Assembly: GCF_008520305.1 (NCBI RefSeq)
Contig: NZ_ML703255.1
Coordinates: 1 to 40,407 of the forward strand
Direction: 5' to 3'
Source: Mesorhizobium sp. SARCC-RB16n
GTDB taxonomy: Bacteria; Pseudomonadota; Alphaproteobacteria; Rhizobiales; Rhizobiaceae
DNA: 40,407 bases
A program made the position numbers and the translations under genes. Below are positions 8,891-18,880 of the stretch, piece after piece. A model generated the notes under the pieces. That model was not told the DNA's origin, ran no database searches, and saw nothing but the letters and a program-made list of their open reading frames with translations. Positions within the stretch are counted from its first letter, which is position 1; each line of letters opens with the position of its first letter.

Positions 8891-9012
8891 AGCAGCGAGA
8901 GACCATCGGGAATTTGGCGAACCAAGAAGCGTTGGGACAAGAACCGAACCGACGGCAAACATGAATGCCACGCGTGGCTGATATCCTTGGGGAGAAACGT
9001 GGCGCGGCAGCG

Positions 9013-9185
9013 ATGAGCTACTGGAAGCAGACCATTGCGACCATTGCCGGGCAGATGCAGCGCGCCGGCATCGACCGAGCATCAGCCAGGAACTGCGATC
9101 GTTCCAGGATGCGCCGTGCAGCAGGAACTTTGGCGCCGAGCCGGTCAGGCCCAGCGGCCGCGAGGCAACGCGGCATTACACCGGC
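9013..9185 (+). pseudogene. Unidentified small gene with two frameshifts
   Basis: The ATG at 9013 opens MSYWKQTIATIAGQMQRAGI, then two successive frame changes (near 9089 and 9113) are needed to read on as SQELRSFQD and AVQQELWRRAGQAQ. The stitched product is strongly helical and protein-like, whereas each single frame becomes noise after the breaks. The family is unknown. The following 230 bases up to 9415 contain nothing I can assign. Confidence 0.4.
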
Positions 9186-9415
9186 CTATCGCTGCGCCGC
9201 GACATGCATCGGTCAGGCCTTTGGCTGCCTGTCCGAGGCCGTCGAGCGGATGCCCGACGATCGCTTCTTGGCCGAGCACCAGGCCGCGCATGATGCGCCG
9301 CGTCCGGCGATATTGAGCGTGAGTGGTGGAAGCGCTGGCCGGAAGGTCGCGAGGATAATACAGCGTGACCCGGTTCTCGATGGTTGCCCTTGAGAACCGG
9401 GCCGCGTGGTTGCGA

Positions 9416-9724
9416 TCAATAGTCGTTATCGCTGTCGCCATTGTCGATGACGACCGCACGGTGGTGGTGGCGGTGGATAGAACTCGTCACCACCACGGCG
9501 TCAGAACGGTGGCGGTGGCGCCAGTCACGATGGCCGTTATCGTAAAAAGCGACCTGGCCGTGATGCCGGTGGTGAAGACGCCCACCTTCGTCGTCATACA
9601 TGACAACGGGACGATGGTGATAATGCCTGTGATGTGCGGAGATCACCACGTTAGCCTCGGCGGCCGAAGCGACGCTCGGAGCCCCCAGCGAAAGCGCCAA
9701 GGCGCCCAAGATCAAAGCCTTCAT
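9416..9724 (-). CDS. Small secreted histidine-rich protein
   Basis: A 102-residue protein with a clear signal peptide (MKALILGALALSLGAPSVAS, cleavage near AAEA) and a mature region of about 80 residues containing about 16 histidines in clusters such as HHRHYHHR, HHRHHG and HRHHHR, alternating with short hydrophobic strands (PVVMYDD, VAFYDNG, AVVVTS, AVVIDNG). AGGAG lies 8 bases before the chosen ATG. The spaced His clusters suggest binding of Ni, Zn or Cu in the periplasm. The function is inferred from composition only. It has no operon partner. Confidence 0.8.
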   Translation of the reverse strand: MKALILGALALSLGAPSVASAAEANVVISAHHRHYHHRPVVMYDDEGGRLHHRHHGQVAFYDNGHRDWRHRHRSDAVVVTSSIHRHHHRAVVIDNGDSDNDY

Positions 9725-9838
9725 TTTGATGCTCCTATTATTTGCCTGAAACTCGTCCCTTCCCAAAAGAAACGACCAGCGGTTGTCTTTGTTCCTGTCT
9801 TGAGGCGGCGATCCATGGCAGCTCGCCTAGAGCCGAAG

Positions 9839-10102
9839 TCACATTCCGAGCGTTTGACCTGCATCCAGGTGAAGGAAAGCCGCCGAGGAATTGCTGCGAA
9901 CTGCGTCCTGGAAGGCGTCGACGGCCGAGCCGTGCGTCACATCGACCAAGAGGGCCGCGGCGCGCTCAACCTCGTCGGCGGCGCGTTCAATGCGCTCAAG
10001 ACGCTTCGCCAGGCTCTCATGCAGCGTCGCAAGCCGGGCGGCTCGGTGGAGATCGGCGCGCTCTTCGTAGTTCGAGTCAAGTGGTTCGAACAGCATCGTC
10101 AT
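9839..10102 (-). CDS. Small hypothetical helical protein
   Basis: An 87-residue cytosolic protein starting MTMLFEPLDSNYEERADLHR with GAGGAG about 10 bases upstream. Its middle is a probable amphipathic helix or coiled coil (LATLHESLAKRLERIERAAD). No family is recognised. The ATG lies inside the 3' end of the next gene upstream on the same strand (26-base overlap), so the two may be co-translated. Confidence 0.6.
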   Translation of the reverse strand: MTMLFEPLDSNYEERADLHRAARLATLHESLAKRLERIERAADEVERAAALLVDVTHGSAVDAFQDAVRSNSSAAFLHLDAGQTLGM

Positions 10103-10325
10103 GGTAGCGGCTCCTCAACGCACGATTGTGGGTGGAGCGATTTTCAGCAGACGCCGATGGGCGGCTTTCGCGCGCCTGCCCGGCTCGTATGCGGCTGCAA
10201 AGGGCAAGGCTGATCGCAATCCCGTGATTGTCGTCGAGCATCGTCTTTGCCTGCTTGACGGAGAGCTCGGCTCGCTTGACGCGCTGCCTGGCCGCCGCCA
10301 TTTCCAGAACTATAAGGTCAACCAT
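10077..10325 (-). CDS. Small hypothetical protein upstream of the helical protein
   Basis: An 82-residue frame starting MVDLIVLEMAAARQRVKRAE, with AAGGG upstream of the ATG. The first half is helical and heptad-like (QRVKRAELSVKQAKTMLDDN); the second half is Arg/Ser-rich and poorly structured. It overlaps the next gene by 26 bases in another frame. It is supported by its N-terminal composition and overlap only; a longer upstream extension looks non-coding. Confidence 0.4.
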   Translation of the reverse strand: MVDLIVLEMAAARQRVKRAELSVKQAKTMLDDNHGIAISLALCSRIRAGQARESRPSASAENRSTHNRALRSRYHDDAVRTT

Positions 10326-10646
10326 TTTTCGGCACCCTTTCGGTTTGCCGTCCCTTCGCAGGATCAACAAGTGCCGGCAGCATTGGTTCCTGCGGCGCTG
10401 CCACGGCGGAGCGGTCGAGAGCCACCAGGAGCACTTGCATCCTTGCGGGGTTCCCGCAGAATTAGTTTGGGTAAGGTGCCTATGATCATCGGCCAATCTG
10501 GAACTGCGCACTGCGCGATAGACTGGTCGAAGCTGCCAAGGGCGACGACGCTGCGCTCGAGGCAGGTGGTGGCGTTGAGCAACCGGGCAACCTCGTCGGC
10601 TCAGCACCAAGGGCAGGATACGCCGTGTCCGGTGAACGCCCAAGGA

Positions 10647-10925
10647 ATGTCGAAGACCATCGTTCTACTGCATGGTTTCGGCGGTTGCCAGCATGTCTGG
10701 CGCGAGGTGATTTCCTCCCTTTCGACTTCCGCTCGCACGCTGGCCTATGATCTTCCGGGGCACGGGCTGTCGCTCGATTTCACCGGTGCCGGCCCGGCCA
10801 AGGTGGCGGCAAGGGCCGTCCTGGCCGATCTCACCGCGCGATCGGTGAAACGCGTTCATCTGGTCGGCCATTCGATGGGCGGCGCGGTGGCGGCCAAAGA
10901 GCACCTTGGCCCGGCTTCCCTCTAA
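10647..10925 (+). pseudogene. Alpha/beta hydrolase, truncated after the nucleophile elbow
   Basis: The frame starting MSKTIVLLHGFGGCQHVW is a standard alpha/beta-hydrolase opening (oxyanion HGFGG). It continues LAYDLPGHGLS and reaches the nucleophile elbow VHLVGHSMGGAVA, with Ser in GHSMG. It then breaks into unrelated sequence and stops at 10925. At 92 residues it lacks the remaining core, the lid, and the acidic and His catalytic residues, so no active enzyme can result. It is a 5' remnant of a gene of about 270 codons. Confidence 0.8.
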
Positions 10926-11031
10926 GAATGAAGCAGCCGAAGGAGCCACAAGGGCAACCCTCAACGTCAAGACCCAAGGAGAGTTCTCGCTCATCTGGTC
11001 ACGCCGCACCGCCGAGTGAAATCAGCACTAA

Positions 11032-11060
11032 GAAGCCCCGGCGCGCCGCGCCGGGGCTTC
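11032..11060. terminator. Perfect GC-rich inverted repeat, probable terminator
   Basis: Arms of 14 bases (GAAGCCCCGGCGCG and its exact complement) surround a single C. As RNA it forms a strong GC hairpin with a loop of a few bases. No long T-run follows on either strand. It lies 48 bases past the stop of mucR and about 100 bases past the truncated hydrolase, so it could terminate both. Confidence 0.6.
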
Positions 11061-11107
11061 ACCATGCTCAGTCCGCCGTCCGATCGTAATCAGTCCGATG
11101 AGGCATT

Positions 11108-11626
11108 CTAGGCCTTAACAGCAGCTTTGCGCGTTTTCTTGACCGGCGACTTTGCAGCCGCCGAGGTTACGGTCGCGGCAGCAGCGCGAGGTGCCCCGTT
11201 GGCTGCTTCTGGCGCCGCAGCCTTGCGTCCGAGCCCGGATGCTTTTGCCAGAACTGAGCGTGCGGCCGCGTAGTTCGGCGCCACCATCGGATAGTCTGCC
11301 GGCAGGCTCCACTTCTGCCGATATTCCTCGGGGCTCAGATTGTAGTGGACTCCGATATGGCGTTTCAGAGATTTGAACTTTTTTCCGTCTTCCAGGCAGA
11401 TGATGTAATCCGGCGTCACCGACTTCCTGATCGACACCGCCGGCTCCTGCTTGACCACGGATACCGCCACTGGCCTGCCTATCCCTTGCAGAGCGGCATG
11501 AATATCGCTGATCAGCTTCGGCAACTCGCCGACCGGCAGTGGATTGTTCGACACATAGGCGGAGACGATATCGGCAGCGATCGATACCATATCCGTTTGG
11601 CCGCCTTGTTCGGCTGAAATGGTCAT
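11108..11626 (-). CDS. mucR: MucR/Ros family zinc-finger transcriptional regulator
   Basis: A 172-residue protein of the alphaproteobacterial Ros/MucR family, which acts as an H-NS-like regulator of exopolysaccharide, motility and cell-cycle genes. Visible are the N-terminal helical region ([20 protein letters not shown]), the conserved [20 protein letters not shown], and the prokaryotic zinc finger with Cys, Asp and two His ([20 protein letters not shown]), followed by [10 protein letters not shown]. The C-terminal tail is Ala/Lys-rich and unusually long ([14 protein letters not shown]), which may add nonspecific DNA binding. The start at 11626 follows AAGGAAAA. It stands alone; its targets cannot be deduced here. 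Confidence 0.93.
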   Translation of the reverse strand: MTISAEQGGQTDMVSIAADIVSAYVSNNPLPVGELPKLISDIHAALQGIGRPVAVSVVKQEPAVSIRKSVTPDYIICLEDGKKFKSLKRHIGVHYNLSPEEYRQKWSLPADYPMVAPNYAAARSVLAKASGLGRKAAAPEAANGAPRAAAATVTSAAAKSPVKKTRKAAVKA

Positions 11627-11686
11627 GCAGTTTTCCTTTTTGTCTTTTCGGACGCCTAAAGACGTGTGATTTACCCGTTCCGCCAA

Positions 11687-12567
11687 TTTGGCAAATAGTC
11701 CGTTTCCTTTCTACAATCCACTCCTCTCGCCAATATTATACGTCTAGCTTCGCTTTCATCGCTCTGATCGACTGCGGATAACCTTGCCGATCCATTGGGA
11801 AGCGAGGAACTTCCCCTCGCTTCCCCGCCATTGCCGCCTGTGCAGAGCAAGGCCGCCGGCTCGCAAAGCGGCCGACCAATCGGCAAACATCGCAATCAAT
11901 CCCATCCGCTCCGCTCGACCGTGCAGCCTGGCTCCGCGCGCCGGCAATGGCCCCCATCACTCCCGCGCGCTCACGCGCCCCCGGAAGGCATGCCGCAGGA
12001 ATGCATTCGCGAAGCTGTAATGGTCGAAGGGCGAAATAGCGCGAAAGAAGAACTGCTGGTCGACATCGCACATGAGCTTGCCAAGGCGCGCCCTGACCTG
12101 CTCGATCCCAAGCGGCTCGAGGTTCACCGGAGTCGAGGCGCGAACCGCGCTTGAGGAGGATGTGGGCGAAGCCAGATTTCGAAGCGTCGGCCGATTTCCT
12201 GCCTCGGCCTTGGTCGCCGGGAGCCGATCGCGCCTGGATAGTCGGCTGGCTACCTTGGGATGAACTGATCGCCGGATTGCTCGCCTATGTGCCCGCCCTG
12301 GGTGCGGCGCGAGAACCGCCCAGTGCCGAAGGCTATGCGAAGTATTGGGGTGAAATCACGTGCTTGGAAGTTGAGGCCAGGACAGGCAATCCAGACGGCA
12401 CGATGGCCAGCAAAACTGCGTTTCCCTAGCCGAGCGCTGCGCGCTTCCGCCGCTCACGGGTTGTTGAAGCCGCGATTGGAACAGAGCGGCTGGGTCAAGG
12501 TTAGCGCAGTGCTCCGTCCCGCAGACGCCGCTTGGCGCTCGCTTGAAGAAAAGTTGCAGGAATGATC
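11687..12567. other. Stretch of about 880 bases without an assignable gene
   Basis: Both strands have short open frames. Two plus-strand pieces look somewhat protein-like: KEELLVDIAHELAKARPDLL (about 12047-12106) and KPRLEQSGWVKVSAVLRPAD (about 12468-12530), the latter running to a stop just before the membrane-anchor gene. Neither has a family match I recognise or a good start. They may be decayed genes. The promoter of the quinoprotein/bo3 operon should lie in the 3' part. Confidence 0.4.
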
Positions 12568-12933
12568 ATGAGGACTCCGAACGTCACCCATCGTGGCCCG
12601 CTCGTCGTCATCACGGCAGCGGTGCTGGCGTGCGCAATCGCCTTCTACTACTTCGCGGCCCCGCTGACTGGGGTAACCGGAACCTCCGGAGCCATGCTTG
12701 TGCTCATCGCCAGCTTGGCGCTTGCGCTGGATGGACTCCTGTTGCGCTTCAAAGGCAATGGTGCCGTCTTCATCCTGGCCTGGGTCTTGGGCCTTCTGGG
12801 AGCACTCGGCACCTTCACCGCCGCCGCCTTTCTCCACGCTTGGTGGCTGGTGGCGGCCGTTGCCGTTGTGCTGGCCGGGCTGCTGATCACGCTGGGTTTC
12901 CGACAGACCAAGACTCAGGATACGTCACAATGA
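12568..12933 (+). CDS. Four-helix membrane anchor subunit of a PQQ dehydrogenase (SldB-like)
   Basis: A 121-residue integral membrane protein with four hydrophobic helices (for example LVVITAAVLACAIAFYYFAA, MLVLIASLALALDGLLL, and one ending in FTAAAFLHAWWLV). Its size, helix count and position directly before a PQQ dehydrogenase match SldB, the small subunit of the split polyol dehydrogenase of acetic acid bacteria. SldB corresponds to the N-terminal membrane part of single-chain glucose dehydrogenase. Its likely job is to anchor the catalytic subunit and provide the ubiquinone site. The start at 12568 is preferred over 12562 because AGGA then has proper spacing. Its TGA overlaps the ATG of the next gene (ATGA). 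The assignment rests on architecture, not on clear sequence identity. Confidence 0.75.
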   Translation: MRTPNVTHRGPLVVITAAVLACAIAFYYFAAPLTGVTGTSGAMLVLIASLALALDGLLLRFKGNGAVFILAWVLGLLGALGTFTAAAFLHAWWLVAAVAVVLAGLLITLGFRQTKTQDTSQ

Positions 12934-15017
12934 GAACTGCTATCTTGCGCCCGGCCCTGGGCTTGATCGTGTTTCTGTCGCTGGCGTTTGGCCTTCATTC
13001 CGTATCTGCCCAAAATTACAAGAATTCACCCGAGTCACAGCCGGGCGGCATAGTTAAACAGCCGAACGAGGCGAGCGGGGGCACCAGCCCTTCGACCGGG
13101 GACGCAGGCTCGCCGAAGGAAGCGACAACAGCCCCGCTACCTGCACCCAAGCCAATCCCACTGATCCCGCCACAGCCGACCTGGAACAGCTTTCACGGCC
13201 AGCTCAATGGCCAGAAGTACTCGCCGCTCACTCAGATAACCGCGGCAAACGTCGGTTCGCTGCGTAAAGCATGGGAGTTGCACACCGGCGATATGTCGGA
13301 TGGTTCAGGCGAATTGCCCGCATCCGTCTGGTCCGCAACCCCCATTTTCGCCAATGATACGCTTTATATCGGGACCCCCTTCTACGGGGTGCTGGCGCTC
13401 GATCCCGGCACAGGGGCGATCAAGTGGAAGTTCGAGTCCAAAACCACCCTGAAAGCCTTGACACAGCCAGCCCTGAAGAACCGTGGCGTCGCTTACTGGG
13501 AGAGCAAGAAGCCCGTTGCGGGCGAGGGCTGTCAGAAGATCGTCTATCTCGGCACCATGGACGCGCACCTCTTCGCGCTGGACGCCGACACCGGACAGCT
13601 CTGCAAAAAATTCGGCTCGGGTGGGGTGCTCGATGTAAACCAATGGAACGACATCAACGCCAAGTACCCGCTATCGCTTTTGCAGCCTCCCACCGTGGCG
13701 GGAAACCATGTCATCATCGGCTGGGCCGGTAAGGATTGGGCCTATGCCGAGGCTCCTCCCGGCACGGTCTTCTCGCTGGATCCGCAGACGGGCGCGCGAC
13801 AGTGGACGTTTTCGTCGCTGCCGGCGCAGATCGCAAAACGTACCGGCACCGCCAATGTCTGGACGGCAATGTCCGTGGACGAAGGGCTCGGCCTTGTGTA
13901 CCTGCCCGTCTCCAGCCCATCGCCGAATTACTGGGGCGGCAACCGTGCCAGCCCGATACCGCTGGCGACGTCCACCACCGCACTGGATCTCGAAACTGGC
14001 AAGGTCGTCTGGTCGCGACAGTGGGTCCATCACGACATCTGGGATTACGACATCAACTCGGCGCCCACGCTTATGGACATCACGGTGGCAGGCAAACAAG
14101 TTCCTGCCCTGATGCAGGCGACGAAGATGGGCTTTCTGTTCGTGGTTGACCGGCGCACCGGAAAAGACGTCTGGCCGATCGATGAACGCCCTGTACCTGG
14201 CGGCGACGGCACCGTCCAGGGGGAGGTCTACGCTCCCACGCAACCGTTCCCGACCAAACCCGCACCGCTGCTGGACCAGTCCAAAAAGCCAGCAATCTGG
14301 CGAATAGCTGATGTCGTCGGGCTGGGCGAGTGCTCTCGGTTATGGGACAACCTCTCCTACCGTGGCATGTACAGTCCGCCAACGCACAAAGGCGACGGCG
14401 TGCTGGCTTACCCGGACTCGGCTGGCGGAGTGCAATGGGGTGGTGTCGGTTTCGATCCAAGCACCCAAACGGCGGTGGTCAACTTCTCGCATGTTGTCCA
14501 ATCCATCAAGCTCTTTCCGCGCGACGAATACCAGCGGCTCGCCGGCAATTCCGGCAATGAACAGGGCTACTATCCGCAAGAGGGCGCGCCGTACGGCATG
14601 TCGCTGCGCAACGCTCTCAACTGGCTCGGCATGCCCTGCTGGGCCCCGCCCTTCGGAGAAATCGCCGCCATCGATATGACCACCGGCGGCATCAAATGGC
14701 GCCGGCCGATGGGTGCATCGCAGAAGTGGGGCTTCTATATGCCAGAATCCCTTGGGTCCGTGACGATTGGTGGCCCCGCCGTGACGGCAGGTGGTTTGAT
14801 ATTCATCGGGGGTTCGATGGACGCCAAGGTGCGAGCCTATTCGCTCGCCAACGGACAGGAATTGTGGTCCGACATCGTCCAGGCGCCTGCGGTGGCCAAT
14901 CCTGCGGTGTACGAGTATCGCGGCCGCGAGTACGTGGTGTTCGTCGCTGGCGGAAACACCATTCTGAAAGACCAGGTCGGCGATCAGGTTGCCGCTTATG
15001 CCCTTCCCGGGCCCTAA
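12930..15017 (+). CDS. PQQ-dependent membrane-associated dehydrogenase, glucose/quinate/polyol family (SldA-like)
   Basis: A 695-residue quinoprotein. A signal or anchor helix (1-28) and a Pro/Ser-rich linker (31-82) precede an eight-bladed beta-propeller starting WNSFHGQLNGQKYSPLTQIT. The active-site pattern of membrane glucose dehydrogenases is present: HHDIWDYD with the catalytic Asp at about 372, and ATKMGFLFVVDRRTG with Lys at about 399. The 27-residue spacing equals Asp466 to Lys493 in E. coli Gcd. The end reads VGDQVAAYALPGP. Single-chain Gcd has five N-terminal helices; here these are replaced by the separate upstream gene, as in SldBA. It should oxidise a sugar or polyol in the periplasm and reduce ubiquinone, which the downstream cyo oxidase would reoxidise. 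The substrate is unknown. Confidence 0.9.
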   Translation: MRTAILRPALGLIVFLSLAFGLHSVSAQNYKNSPESQPGGIVKQPNEASGGTSPSTGDAGSPKEATTAPLPAPKPIPLIPPQPTWNSFHGQLNGQKYSPLTQITAANVGSLRKAWELHTGDMSDGSGELPASVWSATPIFANDTLYIGTPFYGVLALDPGTGAIKWKFESKTTLKALTQPALKNRGVAYWESKKPVAGEGCQKIVYLGTMDAHLFALDADTGQLCKKFGSGGVLDVNQWNDINAKYPLSLLQPPTVAGNHVIIGWAGKDWAYAEAPPGTVFSLDPQTGARQWTFSSLPAQIAKRTGTANVWTAMSVDEGLGLVYLPVSSPSPNYWGGNRASPIPLATSTTALDLETGKVVWSRQWVHHDIWDYDINSAPTLMDITVAGKQVPALMQATKMGFLFVVDRRTGKDVWPIDERPVPGGDGTVQGEVYAPTQPFPTKPAPLLDQSKKPAIWRIADVVGLGECSRLWDNLSYRGMYSPPTHKGDGVLAYPDSAGGVQWGGVGFDPSTQTAVVNFSHVVQSIKLFPRDEYQRLAGNSGNEQGYYPQEGAPYGMSLRNALNWLGMPCWAPPFGEIAAIDMTTGGIKWRRPMGASQKWGFYMPESLGSVTIGGPAVTAGGLIFIGGSMDAKVRAYSLANGQELWSDIVQAPAVANPAVYEYRGREYVVFVAGGNTILKDQVGDQVAAYALPGP

Positions 15018-15127
15018 CGACGAAACCCCACGACCGGTGAAGGACTGGTCGTGCGTCCGGTTGCTGCCGCTGTCTTGCTCCGGATTCACCATCGCCACAT
15101 CCAGGACGCTACGAAGGGCTACTTCGA

Positions 15128-16183
15128 ATGAGAATTGGGGACCGCCAAGGCGCAAACACGGCGTCGTGCATGCTGGGCAAGGGCAAAGTCGAAAGAGGTG
15201 CCTTGCAAAGATCCAATTACGCTGCGCCGGTCGTCGCCCGAGCCGCAGCCACCCTGTTCGCCGTTGCCGCCGTTCTGACCGGGTGTTCGGGAGGCGTGTT
15301 CGACCCGCAGGGACCAATCGCGGCCGGCAATACAAAGATCCTGCTCAATTCGCTGGCCGTGATGCTGGTCATCGTGATCCCCACATTGGTCGCGTTGCTC
15401 CTCATCGCCTGGAAATATCGAGCCACAAACAGTCAAGCCCGCTACGATCCCGAGTTTGTCTATTCCGGTCGCATAGAGCTGATCGTCTGGGGAATCCCGA
15501 CGCTGACGATCCTCTTCCTCGGCGGGCTCATCTACTACGGATCACAACGCCTAGATCCGCGGATGCCGATAATCTCGGATAAGCCGCAGCTGAATGTGCA
15601 AGTCGTGGCGCTCGACTGGAAGTGGCTCTTCATTTATCCCGACCAGCAAGTCGCCACCGTCAACAAGCTCGTCATCCCGGCTGGCGTGCCTGTACATTTC
15701 ACATTGACTTCGGCCAGCGTCATGAACGCGTTCTTCGTACCGCAGCTCGGCAGCATGATCTACGTCATGAATGGCATGCAGACGGACCTGCACCTGCAGG
15801 CTGATCATGCGGGTACCTACTATGGGCAATCGGCCCATTTCAGCGGCGACGGCTTTTCGGACATGCACTTCCAGGTGCACGCCATCCCGGCCCAGGAATT
15901 TGGCGCCTTCCTGTCCGGCTTGAAAGCAGGAACCGGCGTCTTGAACGCTGACGCCTACCTCAAGCTGGCGCAACAGGGCAGCGATGTTTCGGCGGCCACG
16001 TTTGGTCATGCACAATCAGGCCTGTTTGATGCCATAGTGCATCAGGCGCTGCCTCCCGGCCTCGGTCCAACCAGGAACAAATCCGTCAGTGAGCCGGGCA
16101 TCAGGCCCAAGGCGAACCCGTCCCCCACCGGCTCGGCGAACCCAGCGCCGCAGCATCGAGAGGAGGCGCACGATGCTCGGTAA
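15128..16183 (+). CDS. cyoA: Cytochrome bo3 ubiquinol oxidase subunit II
   Basis: Subunit II of a quinol-oxidising heme-copper oxidase. A lipoprotein-type signal ends in VLTGCSGG; two membrane helices follow ([20 protein letters not shown] and [20 protein letters not shown]), then a cupredoxin-like domain ([20 protein letters not shown]). The CuA ligands of cytochrome c oxidases are absent: the region reads [18 protein letters not shown], as in CyoA, so the electron donor is quinol. The C-terminal tail of about 60 residues is Pro-rich. The annotated ATG has only a weak ribosome-binding site; an in-frame TTG at 15203 preceded by AGAGG gives a more usual signal length. It overlaps cyoB by 11 bases. 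Confidence 0.93.
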   Translation: MRIGDRQGANTASCMLGKGKVERGALQRSNYAAPVVARAAATLFAVAAVLTGCSGGVFDPQGPIAAGNTKILLNSLAVMLVIVIPTLVALLLIAWKYRATNSQARYDPEFVYSGRIELIVWGIPTLTILFLGGLIYYGSQRLDPRMPIISDKPQLNVQVVALDWKWLFIYPDQQVATVNKLVIPAGVPVHFTLTSASVMNAFFVPQLGSMIYVMNGMQTDLHLQADHAGTYYGQSAHFSGDGFSDMHFQVHAIPAQEFGAFLSGLKAGTGVLNADAYLKLAQQGSDVSAATFGHAQSGLFDAIVHQALPPGLGPTRNKSVSEPGIRPKANPSPTGSANPAPQHREEAHDAR

Positions 16184-18176
16184 GCTCGACTGGTCCGCCA
16201 TCCCGTTTGACCAGCCGATCCCGCTTGGAGCTGCATTGATCGTGTTTATTGCCGGGCTCGGTGTGCTGGGCTGGATCACGGTAAAGGGGTATTGGCCTTA
16301 TCTATGGCATGACTGGATAACTTCCGTCGATCACAAGCGCATCGGCGTCATGTACATCGTGCTTGCGATGCTGATGTTACTGCGCGGCTTCGTTGACGCA
16401 ATCATGATGCGTACCCAGCAGCTGCTTGCGATCCACGGACCGGGTTACCTGCCGCCCGAGCACTTCGATCAGATATTCTCGGCTCACGGGACCATCATGA
16501 TCTTCTTCGCCTCGATGCCGTTCATGATCGGCCTGATGAACTTCGTTGTGCCGCTGCAGTTGGGGATCCGTGATGTCGCGTTCCCCACGCTCAACTCGGT
16601 CAGTTTCTGGCTGACGGCGACCGGCGCCCTGCTGGTCAACATTTCCTTGGTGGTCGGGGAATTCGCGCGCACCGGCTGGCTACCCTATGCACCGCTTTCG
16701 GAACTTGCATATTCGCCCGGTGTCGGTGTGGACTACTATTTATGGGCGATCCAGATATCCGGCGTCGGAACGCTTCTGACCGGCGTGAACTTGGTAACCA
16801 CCATTTTGAAAATGCGTGCCCCTGGAATGGGCTATCTGCGCATGCCCATGTTCTGCTGGACATCGCTGGCCTCGAATCTCCTTATCGTGGCTGCCTTCCC
16901 GATCCTTACCGCAACGCTGGCAATGCTGACGCTCGACCGCTACCTTGGCTTTCACTTCTTCACCAATGAAGCCGGTGGGAACCAGATGATGTTCGTCAAC
17001 CTCATCTGGGCCTGGGGCCATCCAGAAGTCTACATCCTGGTACTTCCGGCCTTTGGAGTATTCTCCGAAATATTCTCCACGTTCTCGTCCAAGCCGCTGT
17101 TCGGCTACCGCTCCATGGTAGCAGCGACGATGTTCATCTGTCTCGTGTCTTTCATGGTGTGGCTGCACCATTTCTTCACGATGGGCGCAGGTGCAAATGT
17201 AAATACGGCCTTCGGCATAGCCACCTCGGTTATCGCTGTCGGAACAGGGGTGAAGATCTACAACTGGCTCTTCACCATGTATGGCGGCAGAGTTCGCTTC
17301 GAAACGCCAATGCTGTGGGCGCTCGGCTTCGTCACCACTTTCACCATTGGGGGAATGACCGGCGTCCTGCTTGCCGTCCCGCCGGCCGACTACGTTCTTC
17401 ACAATTCGCTGTTCCTGGTAGCGCATTTCCACAACGTGATCATCTCAGGTGTTCTCTTCGGCGCTTTCGCCGGCTTTACGTTCTGGTTCCCAAAGGCATT
17501 CGGCTTTCGCCTGTACGAGGGCTGGGGCAAGGCGGCGTTCTGGTTAACGCTCCTCGGCTTCATCCTCGTCTTCGCACCGCTTTACGCGGTTGGTCTGGAG
17601 GGCATGACGCGCCGGCTGCAGCACATTGAAGTGGATGCCTGGGTGCCCTGGATCGTCATCGCGGCGAGCGGTATTGCGGTGATGCTGGTGGGTGCGGCGT
17701 GCCAGATTGCGCAGCTCTTCCTCTCAATCAGGGACCGTGACCAGCTTCGCGACGACACTGGTGACCCCTGGGACGGGCGCTCGCTGGAGTGGTCGACACC
17801 GTCGCCACCGCCTCCGTTCAATTTTGCGCACCAGCCCCATGTCGAAAACGAAGAGCCCTATTGGAGCATGAAACAACGCGTCATCGACGGCCAAGACCCA
17901 AGGACGGACAGGCATTACGAGCCGATCGACATGCCCAAGAACACCCCAACGGGATTCGTGACGGCCTTCTTCGCGACGGTCATCGGGTTTGCACTCATCT
18001 GGCACATCTGGTGGCTGTCAATTCTCGGGTTCCTCGGCGCCTACGCCACCTTCGTGGTGTTCGCTTGGCGCGACCAGGCCGAAATCGTGATCCCCGCCGA
18101 GGAGGTAGAGCGGATCGATTGCGACCGCACGGCCGCGCAAATGGCCTGGCTGCGGCGCGGGGAGCAAGTAAGATGA
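16173..18176 (+). CDS. cyoB: Cytochrome bo3 ubiquinol oxidase subunit I
   Basis: The 667-residue catalytic subunit, with about fifteen membrane helices, that reduces O2 at a heme-CuB centre while pumping protons. Key motifs are all present: [16 protein letters not shown] near the N-terminus, the heme-ligand helix [16 protein letters not shown], the CuB/cross-linked Tyr motif [17 protein letters not shown], the CuB histidines [11 protein letters not shown], and the heme ligands [11 protein letters not shown]. The sequence following [19 protein letters not shown] is CyoB-like. The start has AGGAGG 7 bases upstream and lies within the end of cyoA. Its stop overlaps the start of cyoC. Confidence 0.96.
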   Translation: MLGKLDWSAIPFDQPIPLGAALIVFIAGLGVLGWITVKGYWPYLWHDWITSVDHKRIGVMYIVLAMLMLLRGFVDAIMMRTQQLLAIHGPGYLPPEHFDQIFSAHGTIMIFFASMPFMIGLMNFVVPLQLGIRDVAFPTLNSVSFWLTATGALLVNISLVVGEFARTGWLPYAPLSELAYSPGVGVDYYLWAIQISGVGTLLTGVNLVTTILKMRAPGMGYLRMPMFCWTSLASNLLIVAAFPILTATLAMLTLDRYLGFHFFTNEAGGNQMMFVNLIWAWGHPEVYILVLPAFGVFSEIFSTFSSKPLFGYRSMVAATMFICLVSFMVWLHHFFTMGAGANVNTAFGIATSVIAVGTGVKIYNWLFTMYGGRVRFETPMLWALGFVTTFTIGGMTGVLLAVPPADYVLHNSLFLVAHFHNVIISGVLFGAFAGFTFWFPKAFGFRLYEGWGKAAFWLTLLGFILVFAPLYAVGLEGMTRRLQHIEVDAWVPWIVIAASGIAVMLVGAACQIAQLFLSIRDRDQLRDDTGDPWDGRSLEWSTPSPPPPFNFAHQPHVENEEPYWSMKQRVIDGQDPRTDRHYEPIDMPKNTPTGFVTAFFATVIGFALIWHIWWLSILGFLGAYATFVVFAWRDQAEIVIPAEEVERIDCDRTAAQMAWLRRGEQVR

Positions 18177-18880
18177 ATGACCACTTCGACACGATGCCCA
18201 GCGACATCACCGCTGGAAGTGCCAGACGCGATCCCTACATGCTGGGCCGTTCGAGCGGGCTGCGAGACGGTCGCTCACGACAAGAGGGGGCCACCGGACG
18301 CGGCGAGGGCGGTCCCGCGCCGAAATTTGTAACCGTCACCTACGGATTTTGGATCTTTCTCCTGTCCGACATCATTATGTTCTCGGCATTTTTCGCCTCA
18401 TACGCAGTGCTCGTCAATGCAACCGATAGCGGGCCGACAGGCAAGCAACTGTTCGACCTCACGCGCGTTGCCGTTCAGACCGGGCTTTTGTTGACCTCGA
18501 CTTTCACCGCAGGCATGGCCTCACTTGCGATCGAAAGACGTTCGATGCCCGGCGCACAGGCGTGGCTGGTCGTCACGGGCGTGCTTGGAGCATTGTTCCT
18601 GCTCCTCGAGGGGCAGGAATTTATTACGATGATCGGGGAGAATGCCGGTCCCACACGAAGCGCGTTCCTGTCGGCCTTCTTCGGATTGGTCGGCTGCCAT
18701 GGCGTCCATGTGGGGCTTGGCGTCCTGTGGCTTGGAACCATGATGGCCCAGCTGTGGGTGAAGGGCTTTCGCGCCGACATCTTGCGCAGACTTCACTGCT
18801 TCGGCCTCTTCTGGCATGCCCTAGACATCATTTGGGTCGCGATTTTCAGCCTGGTTTACTTGCTGGGAGCATCGCAGTGA
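18173..18880 (+). CDS. cyoC: Cytochrome bo3 ubiquinol oxidase subunit III
   Basis: A 235-residue membrane protein of the heme-copper oxidase subunit III family with five helices. Marks include the opening [50 protein letters not shown] and the C-terminal [18 protein letters not shown]. The first 50 residues are a hydrophilic Gly/Arg-rich extension, longer than in E. coli CyoC. ATGA overlaps join it to cyoB, and GTGA overlaps join it to cyoD, so translation is coupled. Confidence 0.95.
   Translation: MNDHFDTMPSDITAGSARRDPYMLGRSSGLRDGRSRQEGATGRGEGGPAPKFVTVTYGFWIFLLSDIIMFSAFFASYAVLVNATDSGPTGKQLFDLTRVAVQTGLLLTSTFTAGMASLAIERRSMPGAQAWLVVTGVLGALFLLLEGQEFITMIGENAGPTRSAFLSAFFGLVGCHGVHVGLGVLWLGTMMAQLWVKGFRADILRRLHCFGLFWHALDIIWVAIFSLVYLLGASQ

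Noticed and set aside
9481-9720. Repeated GTGGTGG/CACCACC-like runs taken at first as a DNA repeat or CRISPR-like array
   Set aside because: They are His codon runs in the secreted His-rich protein with no regular spacing or repeat-spacer structure.
9365-10213. Plus-strand frame of 282 codons with Val/Ala-rich text
   Set aside because: It lies opposite the His-rich secreted protein (signal peptide, ribosome-binding site) and the small helical protein; its valine runs are the complement of His codons.
14340-15335. Minus-strand frame of 331 codons opposite the PQQ dehydrogenase
   Set aside because: Shadow of the high-GC quinoprotein gene; composition rich in Arg, His and Pro and no start signal.
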